DNA from: a virus
Direction: 5' to 3' (one strand)
DNA length: 20,950 nucleotides
IMG/VR virus record: IMGVR_UViG_3300020467_000070
Coordinates: 1-20,950 of that record
Below are positions 9,866 to 16,142 of this stretch, piece by piece (position 1 is the first letter of the stretch; the number at the start of each line of letters is the position of its first letter). The notes under the pieces are model-generated. The model did not search any database and was not told the origin of the DNA. It saw nothing but the letters and a program-made list of their open reading frames with translations. A program made the position numbers and the translations under genes.

Positions 9866-12466
9866 TTAAGTCCTCCTGTAAAATCTAGGTGAGTATATTC
9901 CTTCCCACATCATAGAGTTAAGAGAGACAGGGAACGGTGAATCGTTAAATAATCGTAGTGTAAAATTATCTGTTTTCTGGTGTATAGGTAAAGTAAATAC
10001 TGTTTGATCTGATACAGCAATATCATTAGCTAAATATTGATCTGCTAATGCAACTGGATTAATACTATACCATTCTTCAAGATATATCAGAATCTTCACA
10101 CCGTTAGCAGGTGCAGAATCAAATGTAATCTTGGGTACAGTACCGCTTGTAGTATCTATAGTAAAGGCTGTAGTTACCACATTATCAAGTTTAACTTTTA
10201 CCTGATCGTCGTCTACATAACTTAAATCATCATCTACCCAGTTATATACTGTAGTAGATCCATCACCAATGTACTCACGTTTACCTTGACGTATACCTTT
10301 AGATTTTAATTTAAAACCCATAACTCCCGATAACCCCACAGCAAACTTCATTCGAGCTATTGTAAGATTAGCTGAGAAGTCACTGATTTTCATATCATCG
10401 TCTACCTTGTAATAAGTCTTAGGTAATACTACATCAAAGTCATATTTATATCCTACTATAACATCACTCGCCACACTTGTTAAGTTTTTAAATGGTACTT
10501 TAAAATATGTGTTACCACTCTCTACTACACGTTCTGGAGATATAGTAAATCCCGATTCAATAAATTGACCTGTAGCTGTAGTACCTTTAATAACTATTAC
10601 AGGGGTCAAGTTAGTTGCATCGTTGTAAGGAATAAAACATTTAGAAAATTCATTAGTGGAATCCCAAACTACTGAGCTAGCTGTAGCATATAAATCTATA
10701 CATGGATTTAGTCTTTGACCATCATTATTAACAATAATAGCATCATCAGGACTCTGACTAAGACTTGCTCTACTAAGTGTAAACTGTCCGCCCTGTTTTG
10801 TGACAGCAAAAAATTCATCAGAATCTGCTGCTATAGTTTGTACAGTACCGGGTGCTTGCCAGTTAAACCATGTTTGTAGTCTTACATTATTATCTTCAGA
10901 ATACTGTCTAAAGAAATATATGTATCTACTGGCTTGTCCTGAGAATGCAATAAATTGGTTTTGTGCACTAGATATAAGTGTATCCATTGTAGATGGAATC
11001 CACTCGTTTACAACCTTACCTATGTCAGCTACTTGTGGGTTTTCGTTTTCTCCACGTGTGACCATAGCGAAGACTCTAGTATAACTAGGGGTTTTACTGA
11101 TAAAGTTAATTGTAGTACCAGTATCGACAGGGTCAATAACCGTATCCATTTCATAGTTAGCTATTGTCCGTATAACTGTTTTAGTTGGTGTTAGTATACC
11201 ATCATTAGACCCCATAAGAAACTGCTGATTAGCACTAAATAATACAAGACCTTGCGTAGATGGTATTACACTATGAAGTGCAACAGGTTTAACTGTACTA
11301 GCACTTAAATCAATAGGATCTGCATCTGTAACAACCTGTGCGGAAGTATGATAAAAGTTAAAGAACTTAGCTGATTGACTCATGGATACTGTGTCACCAG
11401 ATAAAAAACCTAGTCTGTTGTTATGAAAAAAAGACTGAGTTATTTTACTACCTACAAATGATGGATGAGCATTAGTCTCATCATCCCCTACAGTTCTAGC
11501 ATCATAGGTAACACGCTGAAATGTAAAGTTATTAACACTTGTATTTACTAATTCATGTGGCATAGTAGCATTATTTAGCCCTGTAGATGTATCAGGAGCT
11601 AATGTTTCTGCCCAGTAACCCGGTCCAGATGTGCTATTAGTAGCAATATATTTTAGGTAATATGCTTTAGTTAATGCACCACTATTAATAATTTTAACTA
11701 TATGATTATGTACTGACTCACTTGGTAGTTCATCTAGTGTAGCAACTTGATCTTGAAATACTGTTAATTGATTAGCGTAAGGTCCACCTGTACCTGTAAG
11801 TGTAAAAGATGCATTACGTGTTAAACGTAGACTATCTTTTAATTTAGTAGTAGTTAAACCTGATACATTTAAAGCATCAATAGCTGTCTTTATTTTAGTT
11901 AGTGCATCAGAGTATGTGTCATCACTATCTGTAGTTACTGTCCAGTTAGATCCAGCTACAGAACCACTATATACTGTACTGGTAGAAATACCTGTAAGCT
12001 TATACGTACCTTGTCTATTAGTATTAAATGTAGGGTCAGCATTCTTGGCTACAGTTGTAGTTTTGTTAGTAACTATAGATTTATCTTGTATAGTAAGCAC
12101 ATCATAATCTGTACGTACTCCTGTAAGGTATGCCTGAGCTCCTGTACCGTACGTAATAGTACATGCGGCGAAGGTTGCAGCATTCCATATAGCAATGGCT
12201 CCTGTAGAGCCTCCTGATGCTGGTGTAATACATCCTATATATTTTTCTGTTTCAGTTCTTGTTATAAAGAACCACTTAGAGTTGTCATATGTAGTGCCAG
12301 TACCTAGATTTCCTATATGTTGAAACCCCGGTCTTTTAGTAAGACCGAAGGTTGGATCAGGATAGCCGTTGATACACTCCTCGACTTGACCGGGAAGTTT
12401 CTTATCATCAGATTGTCTAGATACTCCACCAAGATAATCGTCAACTCGCTGAGTAACTGCTGGCAT
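9866..12466 (-). CDS. Tail tubular protein B / nozzle (T7 gp12-like)
   Basis: This 866-residue protein (T7 gp12 about 794) directly follows the gp11-like gene. It opens with a typical gp12 start (QRVDDYLGGVSRQ, then ECINGYPDPTFGLTKRPGF) and contains a DVLTIQDKSIVTNKT strand near residues 110-130. gp12 forms the tail nozzle through which DNA leaves. Residues ~732-798 (10073-10273) hold a module that closely resembles the N-terminus of the tail fibre in the same window (YIGDGSTTVY ... APANGVKILIY), then a short C-terminal segment ending RFYRRT. The ATG overlaps the previous stop (TAATG). Its last Arg codons, AGG AGG, form the ribosome binding site of the next gene. Confidence 0.9.
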   Translation of the reverse strand: MPAVTQRVDDYLGGVSRQSDDKKLPGQVEECINGYPDPTFGLTKRPGFQHIGNLGTGTTYDNSKWFFITRTETEKYIGCITPASGGSTGAIAIWNAATFAACTITYGTGAQAYLTGVRTDYDVLTIQDKSIVTNKTTTVAKNADPTFNTNRQGTYKLTGISTSTVYSGSVAGSNWTVTTDSDDTYSDALTKIKTAIDALNVSGLTTTKLKDSLRLTRNASFTLTGTGGPYANQLTVFQDQVATLDELPSESVHNHIVKIINSGALTKAYYLKYIATNSTSGPGYWAETLAPDTSTGLNNATMPHELVNTSVNNFTFQRVTYDARTVGDDETNAHPSFVGSKITQSFFHNNRLGFLSGDTVSMSQSAKFFNFYHTSAQVVTDADPIDLSASTVKPVALHSVIPSTQGLVLFSANQQFLMGSNDGILTPTKTVIRTIANYEMDTVIDPVDTGTTINFISKTPSYTRVFAMVTRGENENPQVADIGKVVNEWIPSTMDTLISSAQNQFIAFSGQASRYIYFFRQYSEDNNVRLQTWFNWQAPGTVQTIAADSDEFFAVTKQGGQFTLSRASLSQSPDDAIIVNNDGQRLNPCIDLYATASSVVWDSTNEFSKCFIPYNDATNLTPVIVIKGTTATGQFIESGFTISPERVVESGNTYFKVPFKNLTSVASDVIVGYKYDFDVVLPKTYYKVDDDMKISDFSANLTIARMKFAVGLSGVMGFKLKSKGIRQGKREYIGDGSTTVYNWVDDDLSYVDDDQVKVKLDNVVTTAFTIDTTSGTVPKITFDSAPANGVKILIYLEEWYSINPVALADQYLANDIAVSDQTVFTLPIHQKTDNFTLRLFNDSPFPVSLNSMMWEGIYSPRFYRRT
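9872..9877 (-). promoter_or_regulatory. Consensus ribosome binding site inside the tail tube B stop region
   Basis: The minus strand reads AGGAGG, six bases upstream of the gp14-like ATG at 9865. The same six bases are the AGG AGG Arg-Arg codons that end tail tube B, so the site is both coding and translational signal. It is the strongest Shine-Dalgarno match I see in the window. Confidence 0.8.
10073..10273 (-). other. Fibre-type GDGSTT...APANG module inside the nozzle gene
   Basis: Residues ~732-798 of the nozzle protein read YIGDGSTTVY, then KLDNVVTTAFTID, then FDSAPANGVKILIYLE. The fibre N-terminus (2084-2266) reads YTGNGSTTNY, SLDAVDTTAFTL, FNTAPANGAKIKIFRE in the same order and spacing. 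The shared core includes GSTT, TTAFT and APANG. A looser third version lies in the distal fibre (about 291-490: SLNGV, then CTAPAAGSSLFV). This is probably a small beta domain. Confidence 0.75.
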
Positions 12467-13086
12467 TATCGTTGTAAAGCGTGAAATGGTTGATAGCTTT
12501 GATAGTAGTTTTGAGCGTCTTGTGGATGACCAAACATTGTAAACTGCCCTTGGCTAGTTTCGTATTCAGTTGCTAAAGCTCTTGCTTCTATCTCTTGAGA
12601 TTTAAGTCGTGTGTATTGATCATCGTCTCCTACTATTCTACCAGACACAAGGGTAGCTGCTCTGGCTTTGATGTAATTTTGTATAGGTTCTGGAAGATCT
12701 ATAAAGTCAAACTCCCAGACTACATCACATTCTATAGGACTATACGTCCATTCAAACGTATGATTCTGTCTGTCATATAACTTACCACTTCGACGTACAG
12801 CATGGTAAGGTTTATTCTGTGCGTTTTCTGTTAGTTTTATTTGTATTATATTATTAGGTATCAATATTTCATTATTAGTATCTTTTGTAAACTCATAATG
12901 ATACTCTTTATTAAAAGTCCAGCCCTCTGATTGTACCTCTCGGGACACCTGTAACAGTGTATCATAAGCAATCGCAACTTCCGGGTTGGTTTGGTCTAGT
13001 GTAGTTACAGGAGCCTGACCACATGATGTGAGTATCTGGTTTATAGCTGGTAGCTCTTGTGTAGCATTTGTGGTTGGAAAAGGCAT
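12466..13086 (-). CDS. Tail tubular protein A (T7 gp11-like)
   Basis: The 206-residue product matches T7 gp11 (about 196) in size and place, between capsid and gp12. It reads like the gp11 family: an N-terminal helical part (LPAINQILTSCGQAPV), then EVQSEGWTFNKE near residue 55, an LYDRQNHTFEW segment, and FDFIDLPEPIQNYIKARAA in the C-terminal half. gp11 forms the ring between portal and nozzle where fibres attach. The ATG lies only a few bases after the U-tract of the intrinsic terminator and has no Shine-Dalgarno. Message reaching it must therefore read through the hairpin or be initiated or processed there. It overlaps the nozzle start by one base (TAATG). Confidence 0.88.
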   Translation of the reverse strand: MPFPTTNATQELPAINQILTSCGQAPVTTLDQTNPEVAIAYDTLLQVSREVQSEGWTFNKEYHYEFTKDTNNEILIPNNIIQIKLTENAQNKPYHAVRRSGKLYDRQNHTFEWTYSPIECDVVWEFDFIDLPEPIQNYIKARAATLVSGRIVGDDDQYTRLKSQEIEARALATEYETSQGQFTMFGHPQDAQNYYQSYQPFHALQR

Positions 13087-13090
13087 AATA

Positions 13091-13112
13091 AAAAAGGGGA
13101 GCCGAAGCTCCC
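13091..13112 (-). terminator. Rho-independent terminator after the capsid gene (T7 T-phi position)
   Basis: On the minus strand GGGAGC-TTCG-GCTCCC forms a perfect 6-bp stem with a stable TTCG tetraloop, followed by C and a run of Ts, 16 bases after the capsid stop. T7 places its main late terminator T-phi between genes 10 and 11, the same position. It would let capsid mRNA exceed tail mRNA. It is the only clear intrinsic terminator in the window. Confidence 0.9.
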
Positions 13113-13128
13113 GTATATAAAATAAAAA

Positions 13129-14298
13129 TTAAGCGTTAGCTGGATATGTTGTACCGAACGCAGCATTACCTGTAGATCCAGTAGCAGCACCAGCGATTAA
13201 CTCAACGCAAGCAGCAGGGTTTAAGAAGTCTGCTCCCATTGCGAGTCTACCGAGAATCACATCACCTTGGTATACCACTGAAACGTCTCCGCTTGTTATC
13301 TGAACCTGTGGTCCGATAGCTTCAACAACACCAGCTCCTTCCTTTTGGAAGATTAAGCCGCAGCTGTTAGCGAAGTCAGAGGCATTACCATAGTTGTTGT
13401 TGATACCAGTTACAGAAGCTCTACCGTCTTCAGCTGATTCACCAACGAATGATCCTACGTTTCCGGGGCTTGTTACACCGGGGTTTGTTGCAGATGCAGA
13501 ACCATACTTAGTACCGTATGAGCCAAAGAATGGAATGTTCATTGACTTGTAGATCTTGATGCCTGCAATTTCAATGATTCCGTTACCTGACTGTAACGCA
13601 GTACCTTGTGTGTCTCTATTGATAAGACCGTTAGAACCAACACCTTGTATTAATTCGTAGTACTGTCTTGGGTTCAACACAGCAACACGTCCTTCAGAGC
13701 TTACTCCTTTCTCGTCTAGTGCAGCAGCTGCATCGTAGAAAGCATTGATTAGAGAAGCTGGAACGTATGCGTCAGATGCTTGGTTGTTTGTACCAACTCT
13801 GATCTGTGTTCCGCCGGGCTCGACGAAGTTTGTTTTAGAAACTGGAGAAGCTTGTCTAGCACCTTTAGCGATAGCTCTAAAGATTAGTCTATCATATTTC
13901 TGTGCAAGAGCATATCCAATCTTCTTGGAAATCTCTCCTCTCAATTCATAATGTGCTAGTGTTTCATCTAGCTCATATACAAACGCTGAACTGATTAATA
14001 GGTCATCGATTGTAATGGTTTTCTCAGCAACTGGTGGTGCACCATCGGTGTTACCAAGAATGCTGTTTCCGGGTACGTGGTACTCGGCTTTTGTGTGTCC
14101 AGTGTAGACGAACTGAAGTGACTTACCGTTTGTAAGTGTTCTCTTCATTACAAGGTCTCTAGCTATTGCGTTGTGCTGGAAGCCTTTAAACATCTCTCCA
14201 CTGAACAATTTAAGGTAAAGTGCACGGGCGTCGTTTGCACTATTCAGTTGACCCGGGCGTGTAAGAGCCGTGGTCAATGTACTGTTCTGTTGAGCCAT
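13129..14298 (-). CDS. Major capsid protein (T7 gp10-like)
   Basis: This 389-residue protein matches the T7 gp10A family in length and in its opening (LTRPGQLNS, ALYLKLFSGEMFKGF, QHNAIARDLVMKRTLTNGKS). Further family-like segments are KAEYHVPGNSIL, ITIDDLLISSAFVYELDETLAHYELR, and the core around VLNPRQYYELIQ and GIKIYKSMNIPF. It forms the icosahedral shell with an HK97-type fold. It lies downstream of scaffold but is separated from it by six non-T7 genes. The ATG has no Shine-Dalgarno; a TATAAA box lies about 20 bases upstream in the longest non-coding stretch of the window, and the gene is followed by a strong terminator. Both suggest it is expressed as its own strong unit. No gp10B-type frameshift extension was looked for beyond the stop; the terminator lies right after it. 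Confidence 0.94.
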   Translation of the reverse strand: MAQQNSTLTTALTRPGQLNSANDARALYLKLFSGEMFKGFQHNAIARDLVMKRTLTNGKSLQFVYTGHTKAEYHVPGNSILGNTDGAPPVAEKTITIDDLLISSAFVYELDETLAHYELRGEISKKIGYALAQKYDRLIFRAIAKGARQASPVSKTNFVEPGGTQIRVGTNNQASDAYVPASLINAFYDAAAALDEKGVSSEGRVAVLNPRQYYELIQGVGSNGLINRDTQGTALQSGNGIIEIAGIKIYKSMNIPFFGSYGTKYGSASATNPGVTSPGNVGSFVGESAEDGRASVTGINNNYGNASDFANSCGLIFQKEGAGVVEAIGPQVQITSGDVSVVYQGDVILGRLAMGADFLNPAACVELIAGAATGSTGNAAFGTTYPANA

Positions 14299-14416
14299 TG
14301 ATATGGATTAGTAAAGATTTATATTGCTTAGTACTAATTTTTTTCGATCGTTTTTTTTGTGGTCTATCCCACCGTCTAGACGGCATGAGGTATCCGGCGT
14401 ACCGGGCAAATGCCAA
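14299..14416 (-). promoter_or_regulatory. Capsid leader: candidate promoter and palindromes
   Basis: This is the longest non-coding stretch (118 bases). In minus-strand order it holds a TTGGCA hexamer (14411-14416), a G+C-rich segment with the perfect palindrome CCGTCTAGACGG (14372-14383), an A-rich tract with CGATCG, the palindrome TTAGTACTAA (14328-14337) and TATAAA (14318-14323) about 20 bases before the capsid ATG. T7 has its strongest promoter, phi10, here. I cannot say whether this one would be read by host or phage RNA polymerase; no good -35 pairs with the TATAAA. Confidence 0.4.
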
Positions 14417-14548
14417 TTAAGAAGAGGTCCGACTCTGAGGTGCCTCTTCTTGCATGTGATAAATTACATGCGACCATTCTATAAATAGAAATAAGGAGAG
14501 CAGTCCGATGACTACTCCCCCTAAAAGATTAATCTGGAGACTTTTCAT
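14417..14548 (-). CDS. 43-residue single-span membrane protein, function unknown
   Basis: This frame is shorter than usual cut-offs. It begins at an ATG inside the end of the preceding small gene (20-base overlap, different frame) and stops at TAA, 14417-14419. The product starts MKSLQINLLGG, has one clear apolar helix (about residues 7-24, VVIGLLSLFLFIEW at its core) and ends in a polar tail (HMQEEAPQSRTSS). Topology is probably N-in with an acidic outer tail, which would suit a small holin-like or membrane-associated phage protein, but no family is recognised. The start has only a weak CTGAAG upstream, so translation may depend on coupling. A continuous 18-residue apolar run flanked by polar ends argues for real coding. 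Its 3' end overlaps a 9-bp inverted repeat. Confidence 0.55.
   Translation of the reverse strand: MKSLQINLLGGVVIGLLSLFLFIEWSHVIYHMQEEAPQSRTSS
14419..14451 (-). repeat. Perfect 9-bp inverted repeat before the capsid leader
   Basis: AAGAAGAGG and CCTCTTCTT are separated by 15 bases. The minus-strand RNA would form a hairpin at the end of the 43-residue ORF. There is no T-run after it, so it is not a classical terminator. It could be an RNA-processing or mRNA-stability element upstream of capsid. Confidence 0.6.
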
Positions 14549-14732
14549 CTTCAGTTTTATCTTCAGTTTTGTTTTCTGGTTCCGGAGCAGGGTATGTCTC
14601 AGGTGATAACCTTGTGACTGCTGCTCTCATAACCGAGCTTTGATGTGCCATTACTTGTGTCTTGTATAAACAACACCACGGTAAACGTAAGTTACTGTCA
14701 TAGTTCCCTCCGATACCAAGCCCCCGTTCCAT
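14529..14732 (-). CDS. Small Cys-containing hypothetical protein downstream of psbA
   Basis: The 67-residue frame from ATG 14732 has a MERGLGIGGNYDSNLRLPWCC start and an acidic repeat tail (KTEDKTEDEKSPD, encoded by two copies of AAAACTGAAGAT). I do not recognise it. No Shine-Dalgarno precedes the ATG. The frame is also open upstream for 15 codons, up to and in register with the psbA stop, and those codons read plausibly as protein (RPFIALCDACNQV), giving a CxxC that could pair with the later CC as a metal site. The true N-terminus is therefore uncertain; no ATG, GTG or TTG exists in those 15 codons. An internal Met at residue 28 (MAHQSS) is another possible start. The end overlaps the 43-residue ORF. 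Confidence 0.5.
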   Translation of the reverse strand: MERGLGIGGNYDSNLRLPWCCLYKTQVMAHQSSVMRAAVTRLSPETYPAPEPENKTEDKTEDEKSPD

Positions 14733-14777
14733 GACTTGATTACATGCGTCGCATAAAGCGATGAACGGACGTAGGAG

Positions 14778-15860
14778 TTAACCTATTTGTGGTGCAGTAA
14801 GTGCTACGTTTGTGGACTCAGCACATGCTAAGTCGAGTGGGAAGTTGTGAGCGTTACGTTCATGCATAACTTCAAAGCCAAGGTTGGCTCTGTTTAAGAC
14901 GTCAGCCCATGTAGGTACAACTTTACCGTTGGTATCTACTATAGATTGGTTAAAGTTAAAACCATTTAGGTTGAACGCCATTGTGCATATACCCATTGAG
15001 GTTAGCCATATGCCAACAACGGGCCATACACCCAGAAAAAAGTGTAAAGCACGAGAATTGTTAAAAGATGCATATTGGAAAATTAGTCTGCCAAAATAAC
15101 CATGAGCAGCCACAATATTATAAGTCTCTTCCTCCTGACCAAACTTGTAGCCATAGTTCTGAGACTCCAATCCAGTAGTTTCTCTAATGAGCGAAGAAGT
15201 AACAAGACTTCCATGCATAGCAGCGAAAAGAGCTCCACCGAATACCCCAGCAACACCGAGCATGTGGAACGGATGCATAAGGATATTGTGTTCTGCTTGG
15301 AATACGAACATGAAGTTAAAAGTACCAGAGATACCAAGAGGCATACCATCACTAAAACTCCCTTGTCCGAAAGGGTAGACCAAGAATACAGCAAGAGCTG
15401 CTGACAAAGGAGCTGTGTAAGCTACAAAGATCCAAGGTCTCATTCCTAATCTGTAGGATAGTTCCCACTGTCTTCCAGCGTAGGCTGCTACTCCTATTAA
15501 GAAGTGAAAGACAATAAGTTGATATGGTCCGCCGTTATATAGCCACTCGTCAAGTGTGCCGGCTTCCCAGATGGGGTAAAAATGTAGTCCGATTGCATTA
15601 GAGGAGGGGACGACTGCTCCTGATATAATATTGTTTCCATATAATAATGAGCCGGAAACTGGCTCTCTTATACCGTCAATGTCTACTGGCGGTGCAGCGA
15701 TGAAAGCGAGTATAAAGCAAGTGGTTGCAGCTAGTAAAGTAGGTATCATGAGAACACCAAACCACCCCACGTAGAGGCGGTTGTTGGTGCTGGTTACCCA
15801 CTCACAAAACCCTTCCCAGTTGCTGGTAGTTAGTTCTTTGTTGAGTTGGATAGTTGCCAT
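14778..15860 (-). CDS. psbA: Photosystem II reaction-centre protein D1
   Basis: This is a full-length 360-residue D1. Numbered locally (one more than standard), the redox Tyr is Y162, the Mn-cluster ligands are D171, E190, H333, E334, H338, D343 and the new C-terminal A345, the P680 ligand is H199, and the non-heme iron ligand H216 and the QB-site S265 are present. A 15-residue C-terminal extension follows A345 and would be cut by host CtpA. The residue equivalent to 130 is Gln (GRQWELSYR). The gene lacks any intron or frameshift. It follows hli with no gap (TAAATG). Phage D1 replaces turned-over host D1 and keeps photosynthetic energy available for phage replication. It is G+C-richer than its neighbours, as expected of a host-derived gene under strong protein constraint. 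Confidence 0.98.
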   Translation of the reverse strand: MATIQLNKELTTSNWEGFCEWVTSTNNRLYVGWFGVLMIPTLLAATTCFILAFIAAPPVDIDGIREPVSGSLLYGNNIISGAVVPSSNAIGLHFYPIWEAGTLDEWLYNGGPYQLIVFHFLIGVAAYAGRQWELSYRLGMRPWIFVAYTAPLSAALAVFLVYPFGQGSFSDGMPLGISGTFNFMFVFQAEHNILMHPFHMLGVAGVFGGALFAAMHGSLVTSSLIRETTGLESQNYGYKFGQEEETYNIVAAHGYFGRLIFQYASFNNSRALHFFLGVWPVVGIWLTSMGICTMAFNLNGFNFNQSIVDTNGKVVPTWADVLNRANLGFEVMHERNAHNFPLDLACAESTNVALTAPQIG

Positions 15861-16085
15861 TTAAAAAATGCCGGGTATAATTTGTCCTGTTGTGACATAA
15901 GCTCCGATAGCTGCTACGAATCCGAGCATCGCTGCCCAGCCGTTGAATCTTTCTGCTTCGTTTGTCATAATAGGATTGGTGTTAGTAGTATGATGAGACA
16001 TAAGTCTTGAGGGTGTTTCGTTAGGAAAAATATTTTGTTTACCGTATTCGGTAGTAATCATGAGTTCGTTTTGGGTAGTATACAT
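15861..16085 (-). CDS. hli: High-light-inducible protein (Hli/Scp)
   Basis: The C-terminal half is a single-helix Hli: AERFNGWAAMLGF (residues 44-56) is the chlorophyll-binding ExxNGxxAMxGF motif, with Trp at the usual Arg position as common in marine forms, and the end TGQIIPGIF (66-74) is the signature of the phage-shared type. It sits in the thylakoid membrane near photosystem II and is thought to dissipate excess energy or hold chlorophyll during repair. The first ~40 residues are polar and not part of the conserved domain; in-frame Met at 9, 29 and 40 are alternative starts and none has a Shine-Dalgarno, so the N-terminus is uncertain. Its TAA is followed immediately by the psbA ATG. A structured leader precedes it. 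Confidence 0.95.
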   Translation of the reverse strand: MYTTQNELMITTEYGKQNIFPNETPSRLMSHHTTNTNPIMTNEAERFNGWAAMLGFVAAIGAYVTTGQIIPGIF

Positions 16086-16142
16086 CTGGCGAGGACGATG
16101 CGATTCGGGTCGCCGGTTGTTGTAAGACCTCCCTTACGGTTC
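16086..16142 (-). promoter_or_regulatory. Structured leader upstream of hli-psbA
   Basis: Two inverted repeats fill this 57-base gap. GTAAG-GGAGGT-CTTAC (16122-16137) puts a Shine-Dalgarno-like GGGAGG partly in a loop with no start codon at a usable distance. GGCGA...TCGCC (16088-16114) ends 2 bases before the hli ATG. The segment is much richer in G+C than flanking genes. It may be an RNA regulatory element, an internal promoter region or a recombination scar; sequence alone does not decide. Confidence 0.45.

Noticed and set aside
14341-14352. CGATCG as a HIP1 (cyanobacterial repeat) site
   Set aside because: Only the 6-base core is present, not GCGATCGC, and it is a single occurrence in the leader; expected by chance.
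14365-14420. sigma70-type promoter TTGGCA with a -10 seventeen bases on
   Set aside because: The hexamer at the right distance is ATACCT, a poor match, and sits in a G+C-rich segment; kept only as a weak possibility within the leader entry.
14419-14451. Second intrinsic terminator before the capsid gene
   Set aside because: The stem is perfect but A/G-rich on one arm with a 15-base loop, and it is not followed by a T-run on the minus strand.
15083-15394. 103-codon minus-strand frame inside psbA
   Set aside because: It is an out-of-frame shadow of a highly conserved gene; the product is a Leu/Ser-rich string with no supporting start signal.
16086-16142. tRNA or attachment site in the hli leader
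   Set aside because: The inverted repeats are short and do not form a cloverleaf; there is no anticodon-arm spacing, no CCA end and no integrase gene nearby.
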